64,000 nucleotides of DNA from positions 1-64,000 of the forward strand of contig JBBRPH010000004.1 of the NCBI GenBank assembly GCA_038228295.1, given 5' to 3'. Positions 25,207 to 32,602 of this stretch are shown here, piece after piece. The position numbers and the translations under genes are program-made. The DNA comes from JAICKM01 sp038228295 (GTDB lineage Bacteria; Chloroflexota; Chloroflexia; QHBQ01; JAICKM01). Below the pieces are notes generated by a model. It was not told where the DNA came from. It was given only the letters and a program-made list of their open reading frames with translations, and searched no databases. Numbering within the stretch: position 1 is the first letter of the stretch; each line of letters begins with the position of its first letter.

Positions 25207-26352
25207 TCATTCTTCCTCGGCTCCAAGTACCAAGAGTCGTTCGGCGGTTTGACGGATAAGCAGAAATGCCTCTTTCAGCGAGTGACTCACTGCACTGTTT
25301 GGTTCACTCAGTATCAATTCTTGATAGTTATCGAGGAAACTAATCCGTAGCCGGTGAAATAGATGTAGGAAGTGGCGCAAGAATGCGACACAATCCAATA
25401 CAACAATTTCTACGCCACCACTGCTTTCATAAAGGCTGGCTGCGTAGGTTTGTACGTCGTCGGCGGCCGGTTCGGTTGTGATGAAAATGTAGTTGTCCAC
25501 TCGGTTAGGTACACTTAAAATTTTGTCTAGCGCTCGATCAATGTCATCGCGGATTACCGGTTTCAGCTTCATTTCATAACAGGTAAGAATTCTGGTCTCA
25601 TGCTCCAATGTGATTTCCAGATCACCCAGCGCGCCTGTTTGCTCATCCGCCGCGTTATGGGCTTGTAGTGGTCGTACTGCCTCACCCAATTGATCTTTCG
25701 CTGCTTTATAGGCTGCTGCGACCACCAGAACTGGTAGGCGGCTGGCGTTTTTCTGTTGTAGGTGTTGGACTATAACTTTAACAATGCTCTCTGCGGACAA
25801 TGGTAGGCTTGCTCTAGTTTCGCGTGCAACGACTAATAACTCTGCCAACCGGTGATCTGCCTCATCACGCAATTGTATCAGTTGGCGTAAGACTTCAACC
25901 AATAGATCGTTCGCTGCCACCCTACCCATGTGTACATCGTCCAACAGCTGTAGGGTGGAACGGTAGAGTTCGGGCGGTCGCCCTGCGATAGCTGTGTCTG
26001 TGGTAAGTGTTTGGTTAATATTGCGGAACGCCGGAGTCAGAAAAGCAGTAGTGGGATTACAGGGCAAGCGATACTTACGCACAAAAGGCTGGATGTATTC
26101 TTCATCGTAAGTACGGCCCGAAAATGTATCTGAGTCTCCAATTTCGGTATAAGGCTTACGCGGATCAACGGCTGGTCGGTCGATCTTTGCCAGCGTACAC
26201 GCCATCAAAAACCGGACAGCGGCTCGATTGCGTGGATAACGACAGACGAACGTCACGCGCTCTAGCATGGTACTATCGGCTATTGCAGCGTGGTCCCCTT
26301 GCTCTACTGCCTGTTCCATCAAACGATCAAGAATCTCAGGCTTCGTACTCAC
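25207..26352 (-). CDS. Type II restriction endonuclease, probably SacI-like family
   Basis: A 381-residue cytoplasmic protein. Residues ~60-115 (DPRKPYTEIGDSDTFSGRTY, LPCNPTTAFLTPAFRN) resemble the RE_SacI family as I remember it. A PD-(D/E)xK-type catalytic site fits D244 (ALGDLEI) and E260-x-K262 (CYEMKLK). It overlaps the DNA methyltransferase gene by 17 bp, the arrangement of a type II R-M pair. The GTG start has a very strong GGAGGAGG ribosome site. Its base composition is visibly more AT-rich than its neighbours, suggesting horizontal acquisition. The recognition site cannot be read from sequence. Confidence 0.65.
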   Translation of the reverse strand: MSTKPEILDRLMEQAVEQGDHAAIADSTMLERVTFVCRYPRNRAAVRFLMACTLAKIDRPAVDPRKPYTEIGDSDTFSGRTYDEEYIQPFVRKYRLPCNPTTAFLTPAFRNINQTLTTDTAIAGRPPELYRSTLQLLDDVHMGRVAANDLLVEVLRQLIQLRDEADHRLAELLVVARETRASLPLSAESIVKVIVQHLQQKNASRLPVLVVAAAYKAAKDQLGEAVRPLQAHNAADEQTGALGDLEITLEHETRILTCYEMKLKPVIRDDIDRALDKILSVPNRVDNYIFITTEPAADDVQTYAASLYESSGGVEIVVLDCVAFLRHFLHLFHRLRISFLDNYQELILSEPNSAVSHSLKEAFLLIRQTAERLLVLGAEEE

Positions 26353-27295
26353 CTGCCTCCTCCCAGAGTTCTAGGTTACCCTGTTGCGGCTGAGCTACTA
26401 TGTCCTCTGTTCTTGACACTGTTTCCGTCCCTCTAAAACCTGTCGGATCGTAATTGGTCCACAGCACTTCGCGGCGCGTGTCTTTGGTCGAGTGGATCGT
26501 GCGCGCTGCGCCGACGGTTTTGTGCCAATGCGGGGCAGGGTAGAGCGCGTCTATTAGCGCGCAGTCATAATTCGAGATCGCTACATAGCCCTGCACCGTG
26601 TTGAGCAACGCGGCCAGTTCCCGATGGTCTGCGTCGCTCATTTCGTAGCCGTAAGCCTTGCTGTCGCCGCGCGTTTCGTGGGCATACGGCGGGTCTACAT
26701 AGAACAAGGTGCGCGGTGCGTCGTAGAGCCGAATCACCTCGGCGGCCGGGCGGTTCTCGATCTGCACGCGCAGCAGCCGCTCGGCGATGGCCGGCAGGTC
26801 TGTCACTGCGCCCAGCCAGCGACTGACCACGCCACTCATGCCCGCGCGGCTGGTCTCTTTGCAGTTGGCCCAGCGGCCCAGGCTGGCCCGTTGCGCCAAC
26901 CCCGTGCGGACTTGCCGGGCGCGCACGTAAAAGCGCCGCGCCCGTTCCATCGGCGGCAGCGCCGGGTCCAGTGTGCAAGCCAAGCTGAATTCCTCACGTG
27001 CAAACGGAGTGAGGCCAATCGCTTCGATCAGCGCCGCCTTGTCGGTCCGTAACACGCGAAAGAAGTTAACCACCTCGCCGTCCAGGTCGTTGTAGGTTTC
27101 GACGGGAGAAGGTAGCCGGTTGAGCAATACCGCGCCTGACCCGGCGAACGGCTCGCAATAGTGGTGGCAGGGCGGCAACAGGGGCAGTAGCCAATCCAGA
27201 TGCGAAAACTTGCCGCCGTACCAGCCGAAAGCGATCAGCTTTTTGGGGCGTGTCAGGCCGCCCACGGCCGTGGGCGGGGCGCGGTGCTTGGTCAT
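26336..27295 (-). CDS. D12-class (alpha) DNA adenine-N6 methyltransferase
   Basis: A 319-residue Dam/EcoRV-type methyltransferase. The SAM-binding motif I is EPFAGSGAVLLNR (48-60), the catalytic motif is DPPY (201-204), and the target recognition region lies between them; an early KLIAFGWYGGK motif is also typical. It should methylate adenine and protect sites from the adjacent endonuclease. The start at 27295 was chosen because ATGA overlaps the nitroreductase stop by 4 nt (coupled translation). A longer frame to 27385 would run through that gene. A perfect 20-bp palindrome occupies codons 7-13 (27258-27277). Confidence 0.88.
   Translation of the reverse strand: MTKHRAPPTAVGGLTRPKKLIAFGWYGGKFSHLDWLLPLLPPCHHYCEPFAGSGAVLLNRLPSPVETYNDLDGEVVNFFRVLRTDKAALIEAIGLTPFAREEFSLACTLDPALPPMERARRFYVRARQVRTGLAQRASLGRWANCKETSRAGMSGVVSRWLGAVTDLPAIAERLLRVQIENRPAAEVIRLYDAPRTLFYVDPPYAHETRGDSKAYGYEMSDADHRELAALLNTVQGYVAISNYDCALIDALYPAPHWHKTVGAARTIHSTKDTRREVLWTNYDPTGFRGTETVSRTEDIVAQPQQGNLELWEEAGEYEA
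27258..27277. promoter_or_regulatory. Perfect 20-bp palindrome at the 5' end of the methyltransferase gene
   Basis: CCGCCCACGGCCGTGGGCGG equals its own reverse complement. It lies 18-37 nt inside the coding region and could be an operator, an RNA hairpin limiting translation, or chance in GC-rich DNA. Confidence 0.35.
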
Positions 27296-27750
27296 GCGGG
27301 TTGCAGAATGACCACCGGGATTTCGCGGCTGGTTTTCTTTGCGTAGCCTGCATAGTTTGGCACCTTGCCGACGATCATGGCCCACAGGCGAGCGCGGTCG
27401 GCGGGCGCGGCGGTGGCGGCGCGCATCCGCTGCTCGATCTTTCCTATGAGCACTGTGACTTCCGGCTTGCTCTGTAGGTTCAAGTACCAGGCGGGGGCCG
27501 TATCCGCTCCGCCGTTCGAGGCGACCAGCACTAGGTTAGCCCCGTCGCGGAAGTAGGTCAGCGGGGTGGTGCGCGGTTCGCCGCTTTTCCGCCCGGTTGT
27601 TGTCAGCACCAGGATATCCATTCCCGCCATGTGCCCGCCGACTCGACCACCGCTGAGGCGGTAGAGTGCCTTGTGTATGCCGGTAACGGCGAGAGACACG
27701 ATGCGCGGCAGTCCGCCGCCCGCTGCGGGCGTTGCCTTTTTGTCTATCAT
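27292..27750 (-). CDS. F420 (deazaflavin)-dependent nitroreductase, Ddn family
   Basis: A 152-residue split-barrel protein of the Ddn/DUF385 family: GMDILVLTTTGRKSGEPRTTPL, then VLVASNGGADTAPAWYLNL, then PEVTVLIG and a C-terminal REIPVVIL. Members bind coenzyme F420 and reduce quinones, nitro compounds or other activated double bonds. This implies that the organism makes F420, which is known in some Chloroflexota. It is the first gene of a four-gene operon with the R-M pair and an FAD oxidoreductase. A start-stop overlap (ATGA) joins it to the methyltransferase. Confidence 0.88.
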   Translation of the reverse strand: MIDKKATPAAGGGLPRIVSLAVTGIHKALYRLSGGRVGGHMAGMDILVLTTTGRKSGEPRTTPLTYFRDGANLVLVASNGGADTAPAWYLNLQSKPEVTVLIGKIEQRMRAATAAPADRARLWAMIVGKVPNYAGYAKKTSREIPVVILQPA

Positions 27751-27807
27751 GGCTTATGCTCCCTTCTCTATCACCGTAGTATAGCACAGATGTCGGGTGT
27801 ACCGTGT

Positions 27808-27828
27808 ATTACGTCTTACGTCTCACGT
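27808..27828. repeat. Degenerate heptamer repeat (CTTACGT)x3
   Basis: Units ATTACGT, CTTACGT and CTCACGT lie in the spacer between the nitroreductase gene and the tRNA promoter. Confidence 0.65.
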
Positions 27829-27887
27829 GAGGCACGCTTCGCATAGATCATACGCGATACCCAATAGGCAAAAGGCTGAAGCGCGCC

Positions 27888-27916
27888 TTGCATCAAAAAT
27901 AGGGATCTGGTATAAT
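27888..27916 (+). promoter_or_regulatory. Promoter of tRNA-Val
   Basis: TTGCAT (27888-27893), a 17-bp spacer and perfect TATAAT (27911-27916), ending 11 bp before the tRNA 5' end. Confidence 0.85.
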
Positions 27917-27927
27917 AGCCCCACTGG

Positions 27928-28001
<74 letters not shown>

Positions 28002-28010
28002 CCCCGTTCC

Positions 28011-28042
28011 GCCCCGGTTTGCCCTTTGCGCCGGGGCTTTTT
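28011..28042 (+). terminator. Intrinsic terminator after tRNA-Val
   Basis: Stem GCCCCGG (28011-28017) with CCGGGGC (28031-28037), a 13-nt loop, followed by five T (28038-28042). Confidence 0.9.
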
Positions 28043-28090
28043 CGTGGCCTCGGCGCAATCCCGCCGAGCACCAGAAAGGATACTGACCCC

Positions 28091-29212
28091 ATGCCCCTGA
28101 CCCGCCCTCGCTGCCGTAGTATGATCTGGACGTTAGGTGCCGGCCTGTTGTTGTTAGCCGCGTGTGATAGCGGCACGCCTAGTCCAACCCCGGTCGTAGT
28201 GGGGCCGACCGCGACTTTCACCGTCGGTGTAGCTGCACCGACCGCTACTGCGGTGGTCGCGTCCCCTATTATAATCCCCAACCTGACCGCTACTGCGCCG
28301 GCCGCGCCGCCCACCACGATGCCGGTAACCGACACCGTGCCTGCCCCGACCACAACCGTGGCTGCCGCAGCCGGCGCAACCGCCCCTGCGCCCACAGCCG
28401 CTGCCCACCCGCCGACGCGCGTGCCGACGCGCCTCGCGTCCGGCACACCCACCCAGCCGGCTAACACGGCTACACCCGGACTAGGCGGATCAGTCACGCC
28501 GGCGGCCGACACGGTTACGCCGGGCGGGGATACGCCGACCCCAGCCGGTACGGCGACAGTGGCGGCGTTGCTCACACCGGGTCGCACGCCGCTCAGCGGT
28601 GCGGATCTACAGGTAGAGCGCGTGGCCCCCGGCAAGGGCCGGATTGCGCTGACTTTTGATGCCGGCTCCACCAGCGGCGATGTGCCCGCGATTCTGGCGG
28701 CACTGGCGCGCTACAATGCCCACATCACTTTCTTCGTCACCGGCCAATGGGCCGAGCAGAACCCGGAGCAAGTACGGGCGATGCTGGCCGCCGGCGATGA
28801 AGTCGCCAACCACAGCTACACCCACCCTTCGTTTCCTAAGTTGACCGATGACGAGATGATCAGTGAATTGGCGAAGGCGGATGCGGCGATCCGGGCGGCG
28901 GGTGCGACCACCAGCAAGCCTTACTGGCGACCGCCGTTTGGTGACGAGACCGGCCATGTGTTGAACGTGGCCCGCGACCAGGGCTACCGCTCGATCTATT
29001 GGACCTGGGATAGCCTCGACTCTATCGGCAAGCCCAAATCGAAGGATTTTATCGTCAAGCGCGTCACCCAGGCATCCGTGCCGCTCGATGGCGCAGTTAT
29101 CCTGCAACACGTTGCCGCTCCCACCTCCGTGGCCGCCCTGCCGGACATCTTGACTAACCTTTACGGTCGCGGGTTGCGCGTGGTGACGATCACCGAACTG
29201 TTGGCTCCGTGA
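28091..29212 (+). CDS. Lipoprotein polysaccharide deacetylase (NodB/CE4 domain)
   Basis: A 373-residue protein. A lipoprotein signal ends in LLLLAAC (C25 lipidated), followed by a long Thr/Pro/Ala-rich linker to about residue 175 and a C-terminal NodB fold. Motifs: LTFDAGS (motif 1), NHSYTHPSF (motif 2 metal histidines), YWRPPFG (motif 3) and a late LQHV histidine. Motif 1 is usually TFDDG; here the second Asp, normally a metal ligand, is Ala. This variant may still be active with altered metal binding. Presumed target: N-acetyl groups of peptidoglycan or another surface glycan. AAAGGA precedes the chosen ATG at 28091. Confidence 0.85.
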   Translation: MPLTRPRCRSMIWTLGAGLLLLAACDSGTPSPTPVVVGPTATFTVGVAAPTATAVVASPIIIPNLTATAPAAPPTTMPVTDTVPAPTTTVAAAAGATAPAPTAAAHPPTRVPTRLASGTPTQPANTATPGLGGSVTPAADTVTPGGDTPTPAGTATVAALLTPGRTPLSGADLQVERVAPGKGRIALTFDAGSTSGDVPAILAALARYNAHITFFVTGQWAEQNPEQVRAMLAAGDEVANHSYTHPSFPKLTDDEMISELAKADAAIRAAGATTSKPYWRPPFGDETGHVLNVARDQGYRSIYWTWDSLDSIGKPKSKDFIVKRVTQASVPLDGAVILQHVAAPTSVAALPDILTNLYGRGLRVVTITELLAP

Positions 29213-29221
29213 TAGCCGGCA

Positions 29222-29235
29222 GGTATCAGGCATCA
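29222..29235. repeat. Short heptamer repeat (GGTATCA)x2
   Basis: GGTATCA then GGCATCA, followed by GGTAGCC, between the NodB gene and the next start. It is the same word class as the array at 38068-38102. Confidence 0.6.
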
Positions 29236-29243
29236 GGTAGCCG

Positions 29244-30449
29244 GTGACGGTCTTTGGCTTGCAGCTAGATGCCCTACGCCTAGTTTTTCTCGGCTTGTTC
29301 CTGCTGCCTGATCCGCTGGGCCGGGCGGGGTGGACGCACCGGCAGTGGCTGAGTGGGAGCCTCTGCCGGCTGGGCCTGATGCTAACCGCATTGGCCGGAT
29401 CTAGCTGGATCGCGCTTGCCGGCTTGGCGGCGGCGGTGCTGGGCTTGTTATGGGCGGCGGGCCGCGTGCGGTGGGGGCCGCTATTGGCTCTGGCGGCACT
29501 GTTGCCGGTAGCGCTGTCCGGCAGCTTCGATGGGCGACCCGCGCCCGGTCAACCGCTTACCTCGCTATCATGGGCGCTGGTGGGTTGTGCGTTGGCGGGT
29601 GTGGTCCTTGCCCTCGATCTTCCGTTGCTATGGCGCAGGGATGGGCCTAGCCCCTCCGCTGATCCGCCGGCTGCTTGGCTTGCGCTGCTCTATGCGCTCG
29701 GCGTGGGCTTGCCGCTGCTCTACAGCTTGGCGGCGGGGCCGTGGGATGCATCCAGTCGCTTGGCAGCGCTAGCAGTTGGGTTGGCGCTGTTGGGTACGGC
29801 GGCGTGGGTTGCTTGGCGCGCGACCGCCGCAACAGCGGCGTTGCAGGCATTGGCGGTCTATACGCTGAGCCTGCTGATCCTCGCGTTAGGCAGCGGCAGC
29901 GCCGGGGCGGTGGGCGGGGCAGGGCTGGCGGTAGTGAGTGCTCTAATCGGGACCGGCCTTTTACCGGCGGCGCGGCCCGCACGCCGGCTGGGTTTGGCCG
30001 CGTTCGGTTTACCCCCGGCGCTCGGTTTCACCGGCCTCTGGTTGCTGCTTGACGCGACCCTGGCCGCCCGCTTGCCGCTGGCGACTCTGGCGGTGCCCGG
30101 TACGGCTTTGCTTGTAACGACAGCGTTGGCGCGGACGCTGCCTGCGGTCGGGGAGAGGCGCCGGCCTCTGGCTTGGATCGGGGCCGGTGGGTTGCTGGGC
30201 GCGGGGTTGCTGCCGGAACTAGTGGTAAACAGTGCGCTGCGGCCTGCGCTTAACACCCTGGCAGCGGGCCTGCCCGCGCTGGCTGATGGGCACCCCGCGC
30301 CGGGTCTGGGTCTGTTGCTCGTGCGCGGCAACGCGACGGCGGCCGGTTGGCCCGCACTGGGGGTGGGCGCCGCCCTGTTGCTGACGCTGGCCGGAGCCGA
30401 GGCGCTAGCCCGCTTGCACGGCCTATTTGCCCGCCGCGCTGATGTTTGA
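29244..30449 (+). CDS. Polytopic membrane protein, possibly a diverged complex I antiporter-like subunit
   Basis: A 401-residue, extremely Leu/Ala-rich protein with about 12 membrane segments. It is not confidently assigned. The stretch LAAFGLPPALGFTGLWLLL (around residue 250) resembles the GLPPxxGFxGKW motif of NuoL/M/N and Mrp subunits, but the Lys is lost and the charged residues of the proton channel are not obvious. It starts with GTG and overlaps the following membrane-protein gene by 8 nt, so the two are coupled. The complex I operon lies 1.4 kb further on, on the other strand. A function in ion transport is only an inference. Confidence 0.6.
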   Translation: MTVFGLQLDALRLVFLGLFLLPDPLGRAGWTHRQWLSGSLCRLGLMLTALAGSSWIALAGLAAAVLGLLWAAGRVRWGPLLALAALLPVALSGSFDGRPAPGQPLTSLSWALVGCALAGVVLALDLPLLWRRDGPSPSADPPAAWLALLYALGVGLPLLYSLAAGPWDASSRLAALAVGLALLGTAAWVAWRATAATAALQALAVYTLSLLILALGSGSAGAVGGAGLAVVSALIGTGLLPAARPARRLGLAAFGLPPALGFTGLWLLLDATLAARLPLATLAVPGTALLVTTALARTLPAVGERRRPLAWIGAGGLLGAGLLPELVVNSALRPALNTLAAGLPALADGHPAPGLGLLLVRGNATAAGWPALGVGAALLLTLAGAEALARLHGLFARRADV

Positions 30450-31209
30450 CGACGAAGCCGGACGCGCTTTTTCCGCCTTTGTCTTGGCCCTGTTGCCGCG
30501 CCTGCTGCTCTATCCCGGTGGCCTGTTCGCGCTCGTGGTCGCCGGTGTGTTCCCCTTCCTGCTGCACTCTCGGCACAGCGCGGTGTCCGCCGTCCCCTTG
30601 CCCCCCCCGTCCGCAACGTCTGCGATTTTCGCGACGGCGTTGGCTTGGGCGGGACTGGCCTTGCTGCCGTTGCCGGGTCTCACCGCGTTACCCGGCGGCC
30701 CTGATCTACTTGCACCGTTGGGCCTGTTACTGGCCGCCAGTTTGCTCCTGATACCGCTACCACCCAACCCGGATCGGCGGGTAGCTGGCGGCTATGGCTT
30801 GCTACTCCTGTCGCCGCTGCTGACCCTCGCGCAATCGCCGACCGGTAGCTTGCTGCTCTTGCCCGCACCCACTACCCTGTTAGGCGGCGCGCTGCGTGGG
30901 CTAACGCTGCTCGCATTCGCTAGCGGATTTGCTGTGGTTTATGCCGCACCTATGCCCAGAGATTTCATATCAACTTTAGCTATACATATCCCACAAATCG
31001 GTTGGTTAGGCTTAGGCGCGGTAATGAGTATCTGGCCGCTGCCGGTTGATTCGCCTCTGATCGGCCCGTTGCTGTTAGGCGGGCCCGCGCTTATCGTCGG
31101 TAGGCTCTGTGCACTGCCCGCCGTGCAGCGGTATGCGGGGCGGCTAGTTACAGTAGGTTGGGCGGCGTTGGGTCTGGCGCTGGTTGGTGTACTGGGGCAG
31201 GGATTGTAG
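30442..31209 (+). CDS. Polytopic membrane protein, partner of 29244-30449
   Basis: A 255-residue hydrophobic protein with about six or seven membrane segments and few charged residues; family not recognised. The ATG at 30442 overlaps the end of the previous gene by 8 nt (ATGTTTGA), which implies coupled translation and stoichiometric production. A TTG at 30427 is the longer alternative. It may form a complex with the previous protein. No catalytic motif is visible. Confidence 0.6.
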   Translation: MFDDEAGRAFSAFVLALLPRLLLYPGGLFALVVAGVFPFLLHSRHSAVSAVPLPPPSATSAIFATALAWAGLALLPLPGLTALPGGPDLLAPLGLLLAASLLLIPLPPNPDRRVAGGYGLLLLSPLLTLAQSPTGSLLLLPAPTTLLGGALRGLTLLAFASGFAVVYAAPMPRDFISTLAIHIPQIGWLGLGAVMSIWPLPVDSPLIGPLLLGGPALIVGRLCALPAVQRYAGRLVTVGWAALGLALVGVLGQGL

Positions 31210-31293
31210 GCGGCGACCTAGGGGCGCTGCTTGTTGCGCCGCTCATTCCCCATCCGTCGCAGACGCGGCAGGCAGGGTTGCACCAGCATAAGC

Positions 31294-31307
31294 GAACTCA
31301 GAACTCC
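31294..31307. repeat. Short heptamer repeat (GAACTCA/GAACTCC)
   Basis: GAACTCA and GAACTCC in tandem in the 99-bp spacer between convergent genes. The shared word TCAGAACTCCGC also occurs near 2525, and a related array lies at 32582. Confidence 0.5.
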
Positions 31308-31308
31308 G

Positions 31309-32394
31309 CTACGCGGCAGCGGCGGCCAAGCGGTTTTGTAGCAGACGCAATACGGCGGCTTCATCGGGGGGTAGGAGCGATCCTTCCTCGGCCATCTCCT
31401 CGGCCACCCGCTGCTGAAGCGTAGCGATCATCGTGCCGTCCAGATAAGACTCGATGATGGCCGGGTGAACGTAGCACTTGCGGCAAATCGCCGGCGTGTT
31501 GCCCAGCTTACTAGCGACCTGCTTGATGGCCGCCGTGACTGCTTTTTTGGTCGGCTTGTTGTCCTTATTCTCAGTGCCGACCGCCTGCAAGGCGAGGGCG
31601 GCTAAAACGGTACCGCCCCAGGTGCGGAAGTCTTTGGCCGTAAAATCCTCGCCGCTGATGGCCTGTAGATAGGCGTTCACGTCGTCCGAGTCCACGGCTT
31701 GGATTGTGCCGTCGCCATCTTTGTAGTGAAACAGTTCCTGACCGGGCAGATCCTGACAGCGTTTGATGACGGCGGCTACTCGGCGGTCTCGGATGGCGAT
31801 GTCGTGGTCTTTGCCGCTTTTGCCGCGAAATTGGAAGCGTAGGGTGCTACCGCTCACATCTACATGATCTTCGTGCATGGTGGTCAGGCCGTAGGACTCG
31901 TTTTGGCGGGCGTATTCTTCGTTGCCGACGCGGATGAAGGTGGTTTCCAGCAAGCGTACCAGCGTTGCCAGTACCTTGTCGCGGGGCAAGCCGGGCAGGC
32001 TCAGATCGTGGTCCACGCGCGCGCGGATCGCCGGCAGCGCGCTGCCGAAGGCCATCATGCGTCCGTACTTGGTCTCATCGCGCACCTCACGCCAGCGCGG
32101 GTGGTAGCGGTACTGCTTGCGGCCTTTCACGTCGCGCCCCGTGGCCTGGATATGGCCGCGCTTATCGGGGCAGATCCACACCCGCTCCCAGGCCGGCGGA
32201 ATGCCGAGGCTCTTAATGCGCTCTAATGTCGCGGCGTCCTCGATCAGATCGCCGGTCTTACTACGGTACTGGAAGTCGGCGCCTACCCGTTGGCGCGTGA
32301 TACCCGGTTTGGTATCATGCACATAACGTAGCCCGGCTGCTTTGGCGGACTCGACCGGATCGGTGATCAGTTCAGGGAGGGATTCATCGCTCAT
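31309..32394 (-). CDS. DNA topoisomerase IB (poxvirus-like)
   Basis: A ~361-residue bacterial type IB topoisomerase that relaxes supercoils by nicking one strand through a 3'-phosphotyrosine. The N-terminal domain (LRYVHDTKPGITRQRVG, IPPAWERVWICPDKRGHIQATGRD) and catalytic domain (TFIRVGNEEYARQNESYGLTT, DFRTWGGTVLAA) match the family. The active-site Tyr lies in CRKCYVHPAIIESYLDG. The start at 32394 (MSDESLPELI) matches family starts; the longer frame to 32451 adds an unlikely 19 residues that run into the divergent HicB fragment. Confidence 0.9.
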   Translation of the reverse strand: MSDESLPELITDPVESAKAAGLRYVHDTKPGITRQRVGADFQYRSKTGDLIEDAATLERIKSLGIPPAWERVWICPDKRGHIQATGRDVKGRKQYRYHPRWREVRDETKYGRMMAFGSALPAIRARVDHDLSLPGLPRDKVLATLVRLLETTFIRVGNEEYARQNESYGLTTMHEDHVDVSGSTLRFQFRGKSGKDHDIAIRDRRVAAVIKRCQDLPGQELFHYKDGDGTIQAVDSDDVNAYLQAISGEDFTAKDFRTWGGTVLAALALQAVGTENKDNKPTKKAVTAAIKQVASKLGNTPAICRKCYVHPAIIESYLDGTMIATLQQRVAEEMAEEGSLLPPDEAAVLRLLQNRLAAAAA

Positions 32395-32449
32395 GCCGCT
32401 TGCCCAAGCAAACGGCGGGCCACGGTGGTGACAAGAGAGGAGAGAACCC

Positions 32450-32548
32450 ATGCGAACTTTTACGGCTTATATCGAATTTGATTCCGAAACCGATCTATAC
32501 GTCGCCATTATCCCCAACGTTCCGGGTGCTCACAAGCAACGGAGGTGA
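32450..32548 (+). pseudogene. Truncated HicB-like antitoxin fragment
   Basis: A 32-codon ORF preceded by GAGGAGAG. Its product begins MRTFTAYIEFDSETDLYVAI and continues IPNVPGAH, the N-terminal strand-turn-strand typical of HicB partial RNase H-fold antitoxins. It then ends abruptly (KQRR, TGA), whereas full HicB proteins are 70 residues or more. No hicA partner is present. It is probably the remnant of a decayed toxin-antitoxin locus between topoisomerase IB and nuoN. Confidence 0.65.
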
Positions 32549-32581
32549 GCCATTGCCCACCCCCGTCCATTACTACCCGCT

Positions 32582-32595
32582 AATTCAGAATTCAG
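32582..32595. repeat. Heptamer repeat (AATTCAG)x2
   Basis: AATTCAG, AATTCAG, then AACTTCG, directly before the end of nuoN. Confidence 0.6.
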
Positions 32596-32602
32596 AACTT
32601 CG

